In this document: in pieces, positions 1-11,903 of the stretch
Numbering within the stretch: position 1 is the first letter of the stretch
How the letters are laid out: each line of letters opens with the position of its first letter
Assembly: GCF_027942865.1 (NCBI RefSeq)
Contig: NC_134528.1
Coordinates: 27,463,732 to 27,527,731 of the forward strand
Origin: Odontesthes bonariensis
Lineage: Eukaryota > Chordata > Actinopteri > Atheriniformes > Atherinopsidae
Reading direction: 5' to 3'
DNA length: 64,000 nucleotides
The notes under the pieces: generated by a model
Seen by the model: only the letters and a program-made list of their open reading frames with translations
The model's database searches: none
What the model was told of the DNA's origin: nothing
Made by a program: the position numbers and the translations under genes

Positions 1-86
1 GCAGACCAAAGTATTCTACAGTCAGATGTGAGGCCATCTGTCCGACAGCTAAAGCTTGGCTGAAACTGGCTCATCAACAGGACAAT
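1..86 (+). mobile_element. Tc1-like transposon relic, left piece
   Basis: The plus strand reads in broken frame as the C-terminal catalytic region of a Tc1/mariner transposase ([13 protein letters not shown], then a stop). The text resumes after the Harbinger element at 1595, so this is the left part of one interrupted copy. The same consensus recurs at about 22.05-22.88, 31.18-31.69, 9.92-10.55 and 51.67-51.84 kb. Stops show it is dead. Confidence 0.8.
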
Positions 87-498
87 GGGCCTCATGCAAC
101 AACCGTTCGTACGCACAGATATGTTCTTAAGTCGTGCGTACGAGTGATTTAAGAGAATTTGCGCATTCACCAATCTTTTCGTATTTTACGTTTTCTTTCA
201 GGTACACGAACAGAATTTACGAGTGATCCAGACCTGTCGTAGGAGATTCGTAAAATAGTCCGCTGTTATTCAAATCAAGTTTGCTTGACTAATGGATTGT
301 AAATTTAATTACTTTGAAGCAAACATAAATAAATATATACATTATACCCCATAATTATGCTGACATTATTCTGTTTGACTTAAATTATGCACTAATTGAA
401 GGTTAATCTGACTGTATATAACACGAACCAGCGGCTGACTTGCTACTTTTGTATACCTTAGCGCGTCAGGCTCTTGAAGAGACCCTGTAGATATCCAC

Positions 499-1020
499 GT
501 GGAGACAGACAAATGGCTGATATCGCGATTAAGATTCCCAAGGACTGTGCTGCTGCAAATATGCAGCTTGCTAGAGCCACAACTCCAGAGAGAAACACGC
601 CGACCTAACCCAATTCCACCACACGTCCAGGTCCTCACCACCCTTGGAGTTATGGCCACGGGAACCTTTCAGAGGGAGATTGGAGACAGATTGGGGGTGT
701 CCCAGTCCTCTGTGAGTCGTGCGCTCCCCTTGGTCATCAAAGCTCTCATCAGTTTATCACCCATGGTACATCAAATTCCCATACACCGCTGTCCAACAAG
801 TACAAATTAAGAGGGACTTTCATGCTGTGGGTGGACTGCAAATCATAATTGGAGCACGAGACACATATACGCATCAAAACACCCGTGCTGTCGTGGAGCG
901 CACTGAGCTGAAGGCCAGGTGGATGTGTCTCGATACAGCGGGGGGGCAAACTGCTCTATTGCCCAGAGAAGGCATGCCAGATTTGCACAATATTGCCATG
1001 AACGAGGGTCTCCACCTGAA
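499..1020 (+). pseudogene. HARBI1-like Harbinger transposase fragment
   Basis: The frame from 499 carries the helix-turn-helix type N-terminal part (motifs TGTFQREIGDRLGVSQSSVS and RALPLVIKAL). A frameshift near 780 leads into FPYTAVQQ and a degraded GLQIIIGARDTYTH, which resembles the first-aspartate region of Harbinger nucleases. The sequence then jumps to what looks like the C-terminal tail (LKARWMCLDTAGG ... MNEGLHL). Most of the DDE nuclease is absent, and poly-T runs follow at 1062-1086. Family assignment is from recognition; the internal deletion is inferred. Confidence 0.7.
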
Positions 1021-1101
1021 CCAGCCCAGGCAGACCAGAAGGTGTGGTGGCAGCAGACCCCTCTTTTTTTTTTTTTTTTTTTTTTTAAAGCCATTTTCAT
1101 A

Positions 1102-1329
1102 TCAAACCATTTCTTTTTTTTTTTTTATTTCGGTAACATTACGAACTACAGGTGACACGGAATTAACAGCACTCATAATTACTTTCCATTTCTTCGCTTT
1201 AGCAGGTCCTGTAATTCCACTGCTGAAACTGCTAAAAATGACAGATTTTCCTTTTTGGATCTCTGAAAGCAGAACTTCAATCTCAGAGCCCGTAAAGTTG
1301 TTATTTTTGCGCCTTGATGCCGTTTTCAT
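1102..1329 (-). pseudogene. Myb/SANT-like accessory protein fragment of Harbinger element
   Basis: The minus-strand reading begins MKTASRRKNNNFTGSEIEVL and continues with KAKKWKVIMSAVNSVS. This resembles the trihelix Myb/SANT-like DNA-binding protein that Harbinger elements carry beside the transposase. It runs into a poly-A tract and ends at about 75 residues, so only the N-terminal domain remains. It is transcribed opposite to the transposase fragment, as is common for these elements. Confidence 0.6.
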
Positions 1330-1594
1330 GACTCAACACTCAACACTTCCTGGCACAGGAGAGAGGAAGCACAGCCTTATATGGTATAATCTTGGGGCGT
1401 GGAGTGTGCAAATCTACTATCCTCGTGCACGTGGATAGTAGATACGCACGAGTGGGATTCATCATTTACGCAGGTCGTTTACACACTTTTTCCGAAGTTA
1501 AGAATCTGACGTGGCGTGTTCGTACGAGACCTTCGTAACAAAAAAGTAAGAGAAATTTAGAATAAAAATACGAAAATGTTCTTGCATGAGGCCC

Positions 1595-1760
1595 ATTGAT
1601 CCCAAACACTACAGCAGATCTACAACAGAATGTCTGGAAAAAGAAAATAATTAAGGTGTTGCAAATGGTCCAGTCAAAGTCCAGACCTCAGCCTGTTTGA
1701 AATGCTCTGGCAGTATGTGAAGCTTCGTGACTGTTTGTCTGATGTGTTACTTTGCAGCTC
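1595..1760 (+). mobile_element. Tc1-like transposon relic, right piece
   Basis: This continues the relic at 1-86. Text equivalent to 'dying DDE' Tc1 transposase follows: a degraded QQDNDPKH region and the SQSPDL-type motif (aaagtccagacctcagcctg). It fades near 1760. From there to 2100 I see no gene; an (AAAT)n run lies near 1850-1870. Confidence 0.75.
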
Positions 1761-2099
1761 ATTGCTCTCCTTCTTCCTCTACACCACGTACACGTCCGAC
1801 TTCAAACAGAACGAAGACAGTTGCCGCTTCCAGATGTTCTCTGATGAAAAATAAATAAATAAATAAATAATATGGAATCACCTTGTCATGCACATTTCTA
1901 AAATAAATACCCCCACAAGTCTAAATATGCAAATTAATCTGCTGTTAAAAGAGAGACTTGAAAAGGTGCAGTGATTAACTGATTAGTTGTTAACTATTAG
2001 ATTTATACACGCCTATCTTTCTAAATGGTTTCTTTGGTTTGAGTCATTCTTTCAGCCAAACAAATTCAAATTCACACTTTTATTGTGAATAAGTGGGCT

Positions 2100-2582
2100 G
2101 TGAATAAAGTCAAAGTCAAATTTATTTGTATAGCACATTTCATGTACAAAACAATTCAAAGTGCTTCACATAAAATAAAAGCATTGCAGTGGGGAGTGTA
2201 AGAAGCATTACAAATACATAAAGGAATATAAAGAGACAAATGAATTTAAAAACAAGCAACAGTCTAGATAAGTTCAATGATATCGTGCAGATTTCATGCA
2301 TAGACACATGAGAACAGAAATGTTTTTAACCTGGATTTAAAAATGTCTCCATTTGGTGAAAGTTTAATCTCCACTGGCAGTTTGTTCCACTTGTTTGCAG
2401 CATAACAGCTAAATGCTGCTTCTCCATGTTTAGTCTGGACTCTGGACTGGACCAGCTGACCTGAGTCCTTGGATCTAAGAGCTCTGCTAGGTTTATATTC
2501 TCTGAACATATCACAGATGGATTTTGGGCCTAAACCGTTCTGGGATTTGTAAACCTTCAGCAGGCTTTTAAAATCTATTCTG
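2100..2582 (-). mobile_element. L2-like LINE fragment, 3' end
   Basis: The minus strand encodes the C-terminal end of a LINE reverse-transcriptase protein, with HGEAAFSCYAANKWNKLPVE and FKSRLKTFLFS motifs and then a stop. After it come a short 3'UTR and a TTGACTTTGACTTT-type simple tail at 2101-2125, the usual 3' end of fish L2-clade elements. It is 5'-truncated near 2582. It lies just upstream of the first visible exon of zinc-finger gene A. Confidence 0.8.
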
Positions 2583-3052
2583 TGACTGACTGACTAAACA
2601 AATTGACAAAACAAGACATTCAAAGATGCCAATTTGGGCTTTGGAGAAATGCTAATCAACAACTAAGTTAATTAAAATGTTCTTAAAGTTGGATTTAGTT
2701 TGTTTTTTAACGTTATGATCACAAGGTGGCAGAGTTTTACCACATAAGGTGCATCTTTGCATCCCTTTTAAAGAGTAAGATTAATTTACTATAAGGGGGG
2801 TCACAACAACATGGGATGGGATGTAATATTCGCTGTGAATACTGTGAATTATGCTAACTTCTCCTAATGCTCCTGTATGCTCTGTGGACGGGAGTTTGTT
2901 TAATACTAGCAATGTCGACTATGGCTACATAGTACATTGGTGTTTATTTCACGTCATAAGTATGGCTATTTCCTTTAATATCTGCAGTTGTATTTTTGTT
3001 ACCTTTTAGAGAAGCACAGTGTTTGATGTGTCACTCTTCTGTTCACCTTCAG

Positions 3053-6000
3053 GTGCTCCTCTTCCTCTCTCTGCCCTGCGCCTCCTGGTTCCTCCTCTTA
3101 GGCTGGTCTCAGCGGCCATCTGGCAAACCGTCCAGCAGAAAGTTGTGGCCGATTATGGGATGCTTGAAGAGTTTGTTTCTATGGTTACAGACATTGTTCC
3201 AGAGCTACTCACCAGCAGCCAGAGGGCCCAGCTAACCCTGGGTCTCAGAGCACGGGTCAGTGCAGTAAACATTTCACTGTGGGTGTGTCTCTGTGCGTAT
3301 TGTCTATCCTGCCCAAATGAGATTTTGAAAGTGTAAGTCTGATCTTTAGCCTTTCTCAGGAGCCGTCCACACTAAGTACAGTAACTACAACAATAACGAT
3401 AATAAAGGTGATGGCCATCAAACTGGATTGAAACGCTAATGACAAAGTCTGCACCAAAACTACAAGTGCACCAATAGTATAGCTGTTTCTATTTCTGTTC
3501 TATGTCTTCTGGTTTTAGATGATCCTGGAGTTGTGTCAGCTGGAAGCTCCTGAGTTGGAGCTTCTTCAGCCACACCTGGACAGACTGCAAACGCTCATCG
3601 AGGCATGGCTCATGGAGGTGACTTAAAATGTCTCTTTTTTTTTTTTTTTTTTAAACCTTATCTAAGGAAGCCCTAAACGGTTGTACATGCATACATTTTA
3701 TTCCACCCGTTTTCCCGTGATAACGAGATAATTTTGCTCCGTTTTCTCGTCAAAACGAGATAATTCATTTGCGTGCTGCGTGTCTGCTTGTGGTGTATCT
3801 GATCGAGCACTCGGTGCCCGACTGTTTATGACTGTGACACTCCAGGTGTTGGGTGATTGATTACTCCTGTATGTGGTTAGGAAGTTGAGCGGCTACTAAA
3901 CGAGCACAAGTTACAGCCTCGCCTCCGTGTATGTTATTTACCATAGAAACCGAGATGAAACAAAATCACACGAGGAGATTTTTTTGTGTTTTGCATTCAA
4001 CTGATTTTCAAATTTGAATATGATGTTAATCTTATTATTTCACAGTCAAATCATATTTGGTGAGAGAACACCGATTTCCGGTGCTGGTCATGTAAAACAA
4101 AGTGGACCAGAGAGGAACTTATAGTACACACCTTTAGTGTATCAGTAAAGTATTTCTTGGGATTTTGTCTCAAAACTCAGCTGGTCAACTATGTAGTTAA
4201 TGACGACATCAGGCTCAGTTAGATTGCGCCTCCGATAAAGCTGAAGCCTTGCCAACCGTCTTCTCAGATAACGCACACTGCTGCGTACATTATCTGTAAT
4301 AGCAAAGGCATAAAGCTATTTCAGCCCGTGTCAGGCCTTGATTGAAGAGATATGCGATGCGGTTATCGATATTCTCTTACGCAGCTTTTCAGAATTGTGC
4401 TCTTTTCCACTGCTGTTTTTTCTTCCTCCAGGCTGGTGGTGCAGATACGGAGGAGCCTAACTCCAACTTTGGGGATTTTGTGAAGAACTTGCTGAGAAAT
4501 CCTGATGATAGGCAACAATTCTTCCAGGTCAGTTTTGACGCTCCATTTGAAGCTTTCTTTACTCATCTGGACTTTATCAGGTCATAAACCTACAGTATAT
4601 GAAGTGATGCATCAGATGATCATTCACTAGTTTTCTGATGAATATAAACATGCAGAAATGTCAGCAGCAGCTTTGTAGTTTTATTTAGTTCCAGCTAGTT
4701 TTCCGTGTCAGTGATGGGAATTCTTTTACTGTTCTGTCTGTGATCTTTTGCTATTTAGTCTCAGACGATTTATGTAAATGTGTTTTAAAGTTTCTGTAAC
4801 AACTTAATACAGTATAGTGTCTGCTTATTAGAGAGTTTTCCATGAAGAGTTTGGTCCCTCATACGATGAAGAACTTAACACCTTGGTGTGGCTGTTTTTG
4901 TCCAGACTTGAAAAGTTCCTTCCTGTTCCAACTTTCCAACAGGTACATAAAGTAAATTTAAGCTCTAATTTGTGTTCCCTTCAGTTAAATGTATCTGCCT
5001 ATATTTCTGTTAATCTTGTAAATCACTCTATCTCCTTTCTCTTACCATTTCCCTCTTTCTATTTTTCATCAGGCTGCATCAGTGTTTGATGGGGTATCCG
5101 GTGTTCTGGCGGACTGTGTGCAGTCTGTGTCTGAGTGTGATGAGCTCAAAGCCCTGCTGCAGTATCATAAAGACCCCAACCAACTGGATCACAATGGTAA
5201 TTCAATTAATCAAGGCTTATGTATCAGATCAGGTCAAAGTGTCACTGAGGACACCTCAGCTCCTGATCTCTGGTGGTTTTTGTCAGCTTTAAAAGGTATC
5301 AATTTCATTACTGAAACTATTTTGAAATATGCAATTGATAATTTGATGTAAAACCCAGCTTGTTTTTCCTCATACAGATAAAACAGCTGAAACTCATCAG
5401 TATCACTGAATCTCACAGTAGCATGTTGCAGTGTAGCTGTTGCATTAGATATCATTATGGCTCCAAACGTTGTGCTCATTATCATTATCACAACATATCA
5501 GTGATTTATTTGAGATTTTTTTTTTTTCTGTTTTATATGTCCCAGTTTTATTTCTGTGGGGATAAACTAAATTTCATAAGGATGGTCTTTTTCTTAATAT
5601 TGTTTCGTTTGAAAACGGTAATAAGATTCACACCGCGCTGTGTAGAATTGCTAAGAGCTTTCTGTAAAAACATTCTTGTTCATATCCATTTTTACATGGT
5701 TATTTTTTGTTTAAAAAAAAAAATGTTTCGGTACCTTTTTAATGTTATTGCTATCTTAAATTAAAACTCAAGTTTATATTTCTTTACCGTAATAAAAATA
5801 GTGAAGCGGTATTTCTACGTGGTTGGATATATTTCAGACAAAACCAGACTTTTAACCCAGGAAACTTTTAGTTTCACCTGCACTTTAATGATAAGGCAAC
5901 AAAAACACTTGGTTAGGTTGAGGAAAAGATCATTGTTTGATTTCAAATGGAACCTTTGCAGCAAGTTCCATTCAACCAATAGCAAACTTCATGTCCTGTA

Positions 6001-9000
6001 TCCAGTTCTTAAATACATGCCGGGGGTTCACACGGCCCAGCCTTTCACAAATTTCAGGAGCTTTGATGTGAAGTAATGGGCCACAGAAGAAGTTGGTTTA
6101 ACACACTAGCCACATTTCAGAGGAGGGTATGTTACTGATGTGGGCTCAGTTTGTAAGTATGCCCCTTTTAAAGGTAAAAAAATATGGATAAATGTTGGTT
6201 TAAAATCGTTCAGAGCGTTTTGTGACACAAGCATTTCAAACCTGATACCAATAACCAAACTCAAGTTTACTCTCCGGTCCGGCACTCGCACATGACACAG
6301 ATTCTGGTTCCCTCGTGGTGTTTAATAAGATTAAAAAAGATGGAAAAATACCCATGGGGATGGGGCATATTTTCAAAAGGGAGAGGTTTGCCTAGTTGTA
6401 AAATAGTGTCGAAATAGTGAAAACAATATTAAGTTGGTTTTCTGTTTGCGAACATCATTTAGTGTTGATGTGTTGAGCTGTTAGTGAGGGGAGGAGCGCT
6501 GATGTAAATGTATTTTATTTTCACAGCCCTTTACAGACAATCCTTACGATGTACCAAAGTGCTTAACAGCAGGTAATAAATAAAGAGAAGAATAAGTAAA
6601 AACAAACAAAAACAATAAAAGAACAGTGAAAGCAATAAAATACAACAAAATCGAATAAGATAAAAGTGTCATCATACTACTGGGTATTAAAAGCAATCCT
6701 AAATAAGTAGGTTTTTAGCCTAGATCTGAAGAGGCCCTGGTCAGAAATAAGAAGCAGCTGGACGGGGAGCTTATTCCAGAGCCTGGGGGCAGCGACAGAA
6801 AAGGCTCGGTCACCCCAGTGTTTGTATTCTGACCTGGGCACTTCCAGCAGAAATTGATTCGTTGACCTCAGAGCTCCACCAGGATTGTGGACTGTTAAAA
6901 GCTCAGATGAATATGATTGGGCGAGGCCGTTAAGAGCTTTAAAAACAAACATTAAAAGTTTAAAATCACTTCTATAAAGGACAGGAAGTCAATGGAGGGA
7001 GTTAAGAACAGGAGTGATGTGAACACGTCTGTTGGTGTTGGTTAAAAGACGGGCAGCAGCGTTCTGCACAAGTTGAAGGCGACTGAGAGAAGACTGGGAG
7101 ACGCCGACATAAAGCGCATCGCAATAGTCTAACCTTGAACTTATTAGGGCATGGATGGCTTTCTCAAGGTCATGACGACTTAAAAACAATTTAACTTTGG
7201 CCAGGAGACGCAACTGGAAAAAAACTAGTCCTGACGACACTATTAATTTGTTTGTCCAACCTCAGATGACTATCAAAGGTCACTCCCAGATTTCTGACGG
7301 TTGAACTAAGCTTTGAAGACAAGGTGCCAAAGCCGGCCGTCACAGTATCCCCAAACACAATGAACTGTTTGTGTGTGACAAATGTGTGTCAATGGAGGAG
7401 GCAAAGACATTGCTAATGGTATTGATACTGTTGCAAATGGTTCTCTCGTTACATGCTATATTCGCATCTAATCTGTGTATTGATTTTTCTTTCGACAACC
7501 CTGTATTTTGTTCCGTTTCCTCTGTAAGTTTGTAAATCTGTCATGAAGCATATTTGAATTCTTAACAACATTTACCACTTGGTTGTTGAGCCCTATTTTG
7601 TTTCTCTTTTTTTCAGACAGTTTCTCGGATGGTGCCTGCATCATTTCTGCTCTCAAACTTCCCTCCCTGAAAACAGCTGGGACCCCTACAACACAAGCAC
7701 ATGACAATAGTCAGGATGGTGCACTTTCATGCTCATCAGATTTGCAGTGGGACTCTGAAACACTGTGTCATTCAGCACAGATGAACTCTGACACAGTCAA
7801 AAAGCACCTGACAGGTGAGACAACAATGGCCCAAACCAGCTCCACCCCTGAGACGAATGAAACGCAGCTGCCTTTGGGAGATGCAAAAAGACCAGAAGAA
7901 AATATGGACCTCCTTCAAAGTCAACCAGAGCATGCTTCTGGGTCTGTGAAGGAGTGTCACGTTCAGTTAGCAAGACTTGACACACCGGTGTCCTCTAATT
8001 CTCGACCCGTGAGGCCAAACAGAGGCCTCCGAATGAAAAAGTTTCTGATGGAAGAGAGAAGAGAACTTCCAGACGAGACCCTCCCTGCCAGCAAATTTGC
8101 TTCCAGGAAAGCAAAAGCATTCAGGAGGACTCCTCCTGCAGTCTCTGAAGATGATTCAAGCTATTTCCACAAAAACCTTTCATACATGGCTCCTATCAGT
8201 TCATGCAGTGAAGAAGACTCCTGGTCATATTACTCGGAGGAAGACTCTCCCCAGACTGATGGTAGCCGTTCCAGTATGGCTGATTCGTGGTCTTACTACT
8301 CCGATGATGACTCTTTCTTTTTGACTCCTGTCAATAGTTCCTCTGCAAGTGATTCATTTTTCAGCTCCAAAAATACGAGCACTAAAAATGCATCGGCTCC
8401 CTGCCTAAAGCTCTCCAACAAGAAAGCGAGCACTCTGAGAAAGACCCGCAAACTCCAGTGTTTAATCTGCAAGGAGCATGTGAAGACCAACCTGAGAACT
8501 CACATGAAAACCCACTTCCCCGACAGCGTTTACGCCTGCCCTCGATGCGACACCAGATATAAGCTGCTAACGTCTCTTCTGGTGCACTTGAAAAAGACCT
8601 GCTTCGAGTATGGCCAGCAGTGCATCGACACGGACAAGCCGGATGAAACCAAGAATCTGTACAAATGTGACAAATGCAAAGAGGCGTTCAGGTACAAGGT
8701 TTCCTTACAGAGGCACATACTGACCCACCATGAACTTTACTGCAGTGTGTGTCGGAAGGTGTTGCGAGACGCAGCGACTTTGGCGAGGCACAAGGCCTCA
8801 CACATGCAGTTTCAGTGCACACGGTGTGACCAGTACTTCACTGTTTTTAAGCACATGCTCAGACATTGCGAAAACGTCCATAAAATCAGCAGACCCTTCA
8901 AGTGCAACCATTGTCCAAAAACTTTCCCCAAGCTACACTTACTGATCAGACACGAATGGCAACACACAGGTCGTCTGCCGTACCAGTGTGCTCAGTGCAG

Positions 9001-9598
9001 CTTGAGATTCAAATCCGACTGTGATCTTGCGGTCCATGTAAGGGTCCACACCAGAGAGAAACCCCACCTTTGCACACAGTGCGGCAAAACCTTCGCTCAC
9101 GGGTCCAACCTGTTGCGGCACATGAATCTCCTCCACAGCGAGTCTCGAAATGACAAGAAGCATTCTTGTTCTCAGTGCGAGAAATCCTTCAAAGAGAAAG
9201 GATCTCTGAAAAAGCATCAGAGGAGCAAACACTTGCACGAGCTTTTCCGCTATCCCTGTCCATACTGTGGGAAGATGGTGTCATCATCGACAATGGCTCG
9301 ACATAAATTAATTCACACGGGGGAGAAACCTTTCAAATGCACAGTGCCAGATTGTGACAAGTTCTACCGGTCAACTTCTGAGGTGAAGAGGCATGTCCTC
9401 GTACACCATTCTACTGACAGACCTTTTAAATGTGACATCTGTGGAAAGGGCTTTGTTAGAAAAAGTTGTCTCAATATGCACGCGAAAACACACTCGGGGG
9501 AGAAACCGTTTGTTTGCCAGATCTGTGGCAAGGCTTTCCCCAAAGCCTACAGCATGCTGAGACACAAAAAGCTTCTTCATGCATCTGTTAAATGTTAG
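3053..9598 (+). CDS. TIN2-N-like domain / C2H2 zinc-finger protein, copy A (first exon not seen)
   Basis: Deduced coding exons: 3053-3255, 3519-3617, 4432-4527, 4832-4942, 5073-5196, 7617-9598, all with AG/GT borders and compatible phases (871 residues visible). Exon 3053 begins one base inside a codon, so at least one 5' exon lies upstream, probably outside the window. Residues about 5-200 resemble the TRFH-like N-terminal domain of shelterin TIN2 (LRLLVPPLRLVSAAIWQTVQ; WLFLSRLEKFLP). A serine/acidic linker follows, with a basic motif PVRPNRGLRMKKFL near 8010 and a repeated WSYYS(E/D)(E/D)DS. About 13 C2H2 fingers fill residues 490-868; one (YACPRC..., near 8530) ends in Cys rather than His. 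The array implies sequence-specific DNA binding in the nucleus; targets are unknown. Copy B lies 2.4 kb downstream with near-identical exon sizes. The last intron holds an L2-like LINE. Confidence 0.88.
3680..3775. repeat. AT-rich 'aacgagataatt' inverted motif in intron of copy A
   Basis: Within the third visible intron, 'ataacgagataatt' and 'aaaacgagataattc' flank 'ccgttttctcgt', giving a small degenerate inverted or tandem motif. It looks like a short dispersed repeat. The rest of this intron (3618-4431) has no other feature that I recognise. Confidence 0.35.
6510..7385 (-). mobile_element. L2-like LINE fragment in last intron of copy A
   Basis: The minus strand encodes reverse-transcriptase C-terminal motifs in order: TVRNLGVTFDSHLRLDKQI (near 7300), HALISSRLDYCDALYVG, RLQLVQNAAARLL, HITPVLNSLH, then after a small disruption WGDRAFSVAAPRLWNKLP and FRSRLKTYLF with a stop at 6677. 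An A-rich 3' region follows to about 6510. It is broken near 6970 by a frame change. It lies antisense in the 2.4-kb intron between 5196 and 7617; the rest of that intron (5197-6510) shows nothing I recognise. Confidence 0.85.
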
Positions 9599-9914
9599 AT
9601 CTACATGCTATACAGGCTCATTTACAGCAGTGAGAATCATTTTTCAGCCTGCACAAACTTTGACAGGAAGACCGTATTAAAACGGATGCAGCAGAGGAGA
9701 TGGGTAATTGTTCTTAGCCCGTTTTTTATCTTCGTTTTAAAACCTGAACAAACATTACCTTACATGGAATTAGATTGCTGACAGTAAAGTCTTTCTAGGC
9801 TAGTTTTGATACTTGGCCGTTGTCTTGGAAATAACCATCTGCGGTTTTCTCTGATAGCTTAAGAAAATACATCCTCTTTCAATTCTAAGGTTTTATCTAT
9901 CAGGACAGGGTGCT

Positions 9915-10550
9915 GTCACTGTTGGTATGAGGTGTTTGTGCTGATATGCTGTGTTTGGTTTTCTCCAAATGTCCAATCATCTCCACTTTGGTCTCATCTG
10001 TCCAAAGGTTATTGTTCCGGAAGTCTTGTGTCTTGTTCAGATGTGCCTTATAAACCCAAGCTGTGTTGCTATGTTCTTTTTTTTTTTTTTTTTTTTTTAG
10101 AGATAATTCAATTCAATTCTATTCAGTTTTATTTATATTGTGCCAAATTACAACAAATGTCATCTCAAGGGACTTAAAAAATATCATCCAATTGGAGTTC
10201 AGTTCATTGTAATCATAATCCAATGAATTAATTTCAAAATAATCCAATTCAAATCCAAAGAGATGAGGCTTTCTCCTGCAACCCTTCCAAACAAGCCATA
10301 CTTGTTCATGAACTTTAACACTGAACTTGCTAACTGAGGCCCATAGAGTCTGAGATGTAGCTTTTGGGTTTTTTGCAGTTTCTCAGAGCATTGCATAGTC
10401 TGACCTTGGGGTGAAGTTGCTGGGACATCTGCTTCTGGGAAGACTGACAACTGTATTGGGTGTTTTCCACTTGCGAATAATCTTTCTCCCTGTAGAATGA
10501 CGGACTCCAAACAGTCTGGACAGTCTTACATTCTTCCCAGATTGACGGGT
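9915..10550 (-). mobile_element. Tc1-like transposon relic, split by a second repeat
   Basis: Read on the minus strand, 10550-10258 and 10100-9915 match the same Tc1 consensus as the copy at 22.05-22.88 kb (for example cagcaacttcacccc, catctcagactctatgg, gaacatagcaacacag). The two halves are separated by the 'aattcaattcaatt' repeat at 10100-10258, inserted at a poly-A/T run. The transposase frame is broken. Confidence 0.78.
10100..10258 (+). repeat. Dispersed 'CAATTCAATTC...TTATTTATAT' repeat, copy 1
   Basis: The order of blocks is aattcaattcaatt, gttttatttatattg, caaattacaacaaatgtcatctc, and tccaattggagttcagttcattg. The same order of blocks recurs at 43805-44085, 62508-62725 and, inverted and truncated, at 45315-45385. 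I know it as a common teleost interspersed repeat but cannot assign its class. Here it is nested in a Tc1 relic, so it is younger than that insertion. Confidence 0.7.
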
Positions 10551-11458
10551 AGCAACAATGTGTTTGTTTGTTTGAATTTAAAGCAACATACAGGTCAGCA
10601 GAAAAAAGTATGAAGAAAAAACTTTCATTAGCTGCTGTGTATGTGCGCTGTCAGCTTGTTTTCTGTGCATTTTACTGACATTAAACCAAAGTGCCGTGTT
10701 TAGAATATGTTCAAAATGTCAGGAGGAAATGCTGCCGATATTTATCTTTTTTGTGTGCAGATACTTGGCATTTATTTTCAAAGAGAAGTGTGGGATATGT
10801 GAAATGAAAATTACGGTAAAGCATGGTTTCTTAAACTTTGGCCTTCCCTTCACAGAGATGCATTTCCCTACATCTTCTTTTGATTTCTGGAAAATACATT
10901 TAACCCCCCACCCTCTGAAACACAGATTTTTAACAAAGGAAAAGATGAGTGCGTTTACATATACAGTATTGAAATAGAACAGGTTTTTATTTCTGTTTAG
11001 CTTTAATTAAGTGATTTGCATCTTTTTACAAAGTTATTTGTTTTAATTGATAAGCTTTACAGCTGAATGGGGTTATTGGGTAAAGTATTTTAGAACATAC
11101 AGGAGCATTCATGTTCAGCTGAACATGTGTGTAGAATTAACAACAAGCATGGCTGAAAGGCTTTCTGTACAGATGTGATGGTGTAATGTAGGTGAGGATG
11201 AAAAGTGAATGTGTGAAGGGGTAAAATGTATTTTTGTCTATTATTGTTGTAGATTTCAAACTGTTGTGCATCTCACAGTCTTAGAAAAGTGTTATCCTAA
11301 AAACTGTGTAGCGCTCTTCAAAGACATCAGCTCCGTTTACAGCAATTTTTTTGGCCTTCTTTGTGACAAGACTTTATCTTTTCTGTGTGTTTATTTGCTC
11401 AGTTCTTCTTTGTTTTGATATTGTATGCTAATTGTACATTCAGAAAGCTGTAAGATGA

Positions 11459-11476
11459 ATAAATAAATAAATAAAT
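11459..11476 (+). terminator. Overlapping AATAAA poly(A)-signal cluster
   Basis: Four or five overlapping AATAAA hexamers (aataaataaataaataaat) lie 1.86 kb after the stop codon of copy A and about 500 bp before copy B's first exon. This is the best candidate 3' end for copy A. It could also be a chance (AAAT)n microsatellite. Confidence 0.4.
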
Positions 11477-11903
11477 ACAATTGGAGTCCACAGTGGAAGG
11501 ATTTTTGAATGGGAGTTTGAACTTCTACTTGAAAAGAAGCATTGAGCAGGCAGGAATATGACCTGTCTGTTTTGGCTGTTTAGTTAGTATTAGTTTAGAT
11601 AGTCAAACTTGACAATAATGGTAGGTTTTAACCATCATACTTCATCTACAATTGTTGCTCTTCTAATTTGATTATGTTAATACTTAAACCCACTTGGATA
11701 ATTAATATTCGACTAACAGGTTTGACGTAACGTGACGAGATGGGGGAAATCGAGGAACGTCAAAAACAAAAAATGCGGAACGAATGAAATTCCGCTGTCT
11801 GAGGTCGGATTGTTGTTCCAGACGGAACGCAAAGCAACCGTTGACGCAGAAAGATCGGCCGTGAGACATCGGTGTTGAAAACTGCCACGGGATAATATTT
11901 AGT

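Larger units (their letters stand above)
87..1594 (+). mobile_element. PIF/Harbinger DNA transposon, internally deleted
   Basis: The ends are inverted repeats: GGGCCTCATGCAA on the left and its complement TTGCATGAGGCCC on the right. The flanks are AAT and ATT, consistent with a 3-bp target duplication carrying one change. The host sequence (caggacaat / gatcccaaac) rejoins into the Tc1 relic. Inside are a plus-strand HARBI1-like transposase fragment and a minus-strand Myb/SANT-like fragment, the usual two-gene plan of this superfamily. Most of the catalytic domain is missing, so the copy is non-autonomous. Confidence 0.82.
9599..11480 (+). other. Presumed 3'UTR / downstream region of copy A
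   Basis: After the stop at 9596-9598 there is no further coding sequence. The region contains an antisense Tc1 relic (9.92-10.55 kb) and ends in a cluster of overlapping AATAAA hexamers at 11459-11476, which could be the poly(A) signal. From 10560 to 11450 the sequence is AT-rich and unremarkable. Whether the transcript really reaches 11.48 kb is inference. Confidence 0.4.

Noticed and set aside
5360-5764. 134-codon plus-strand frame in the last intron of copy A
   Set aside because: AT-rich, Phe/Ile/Tyr-biased, no domain, and not flanked by splice sites in the right phase.
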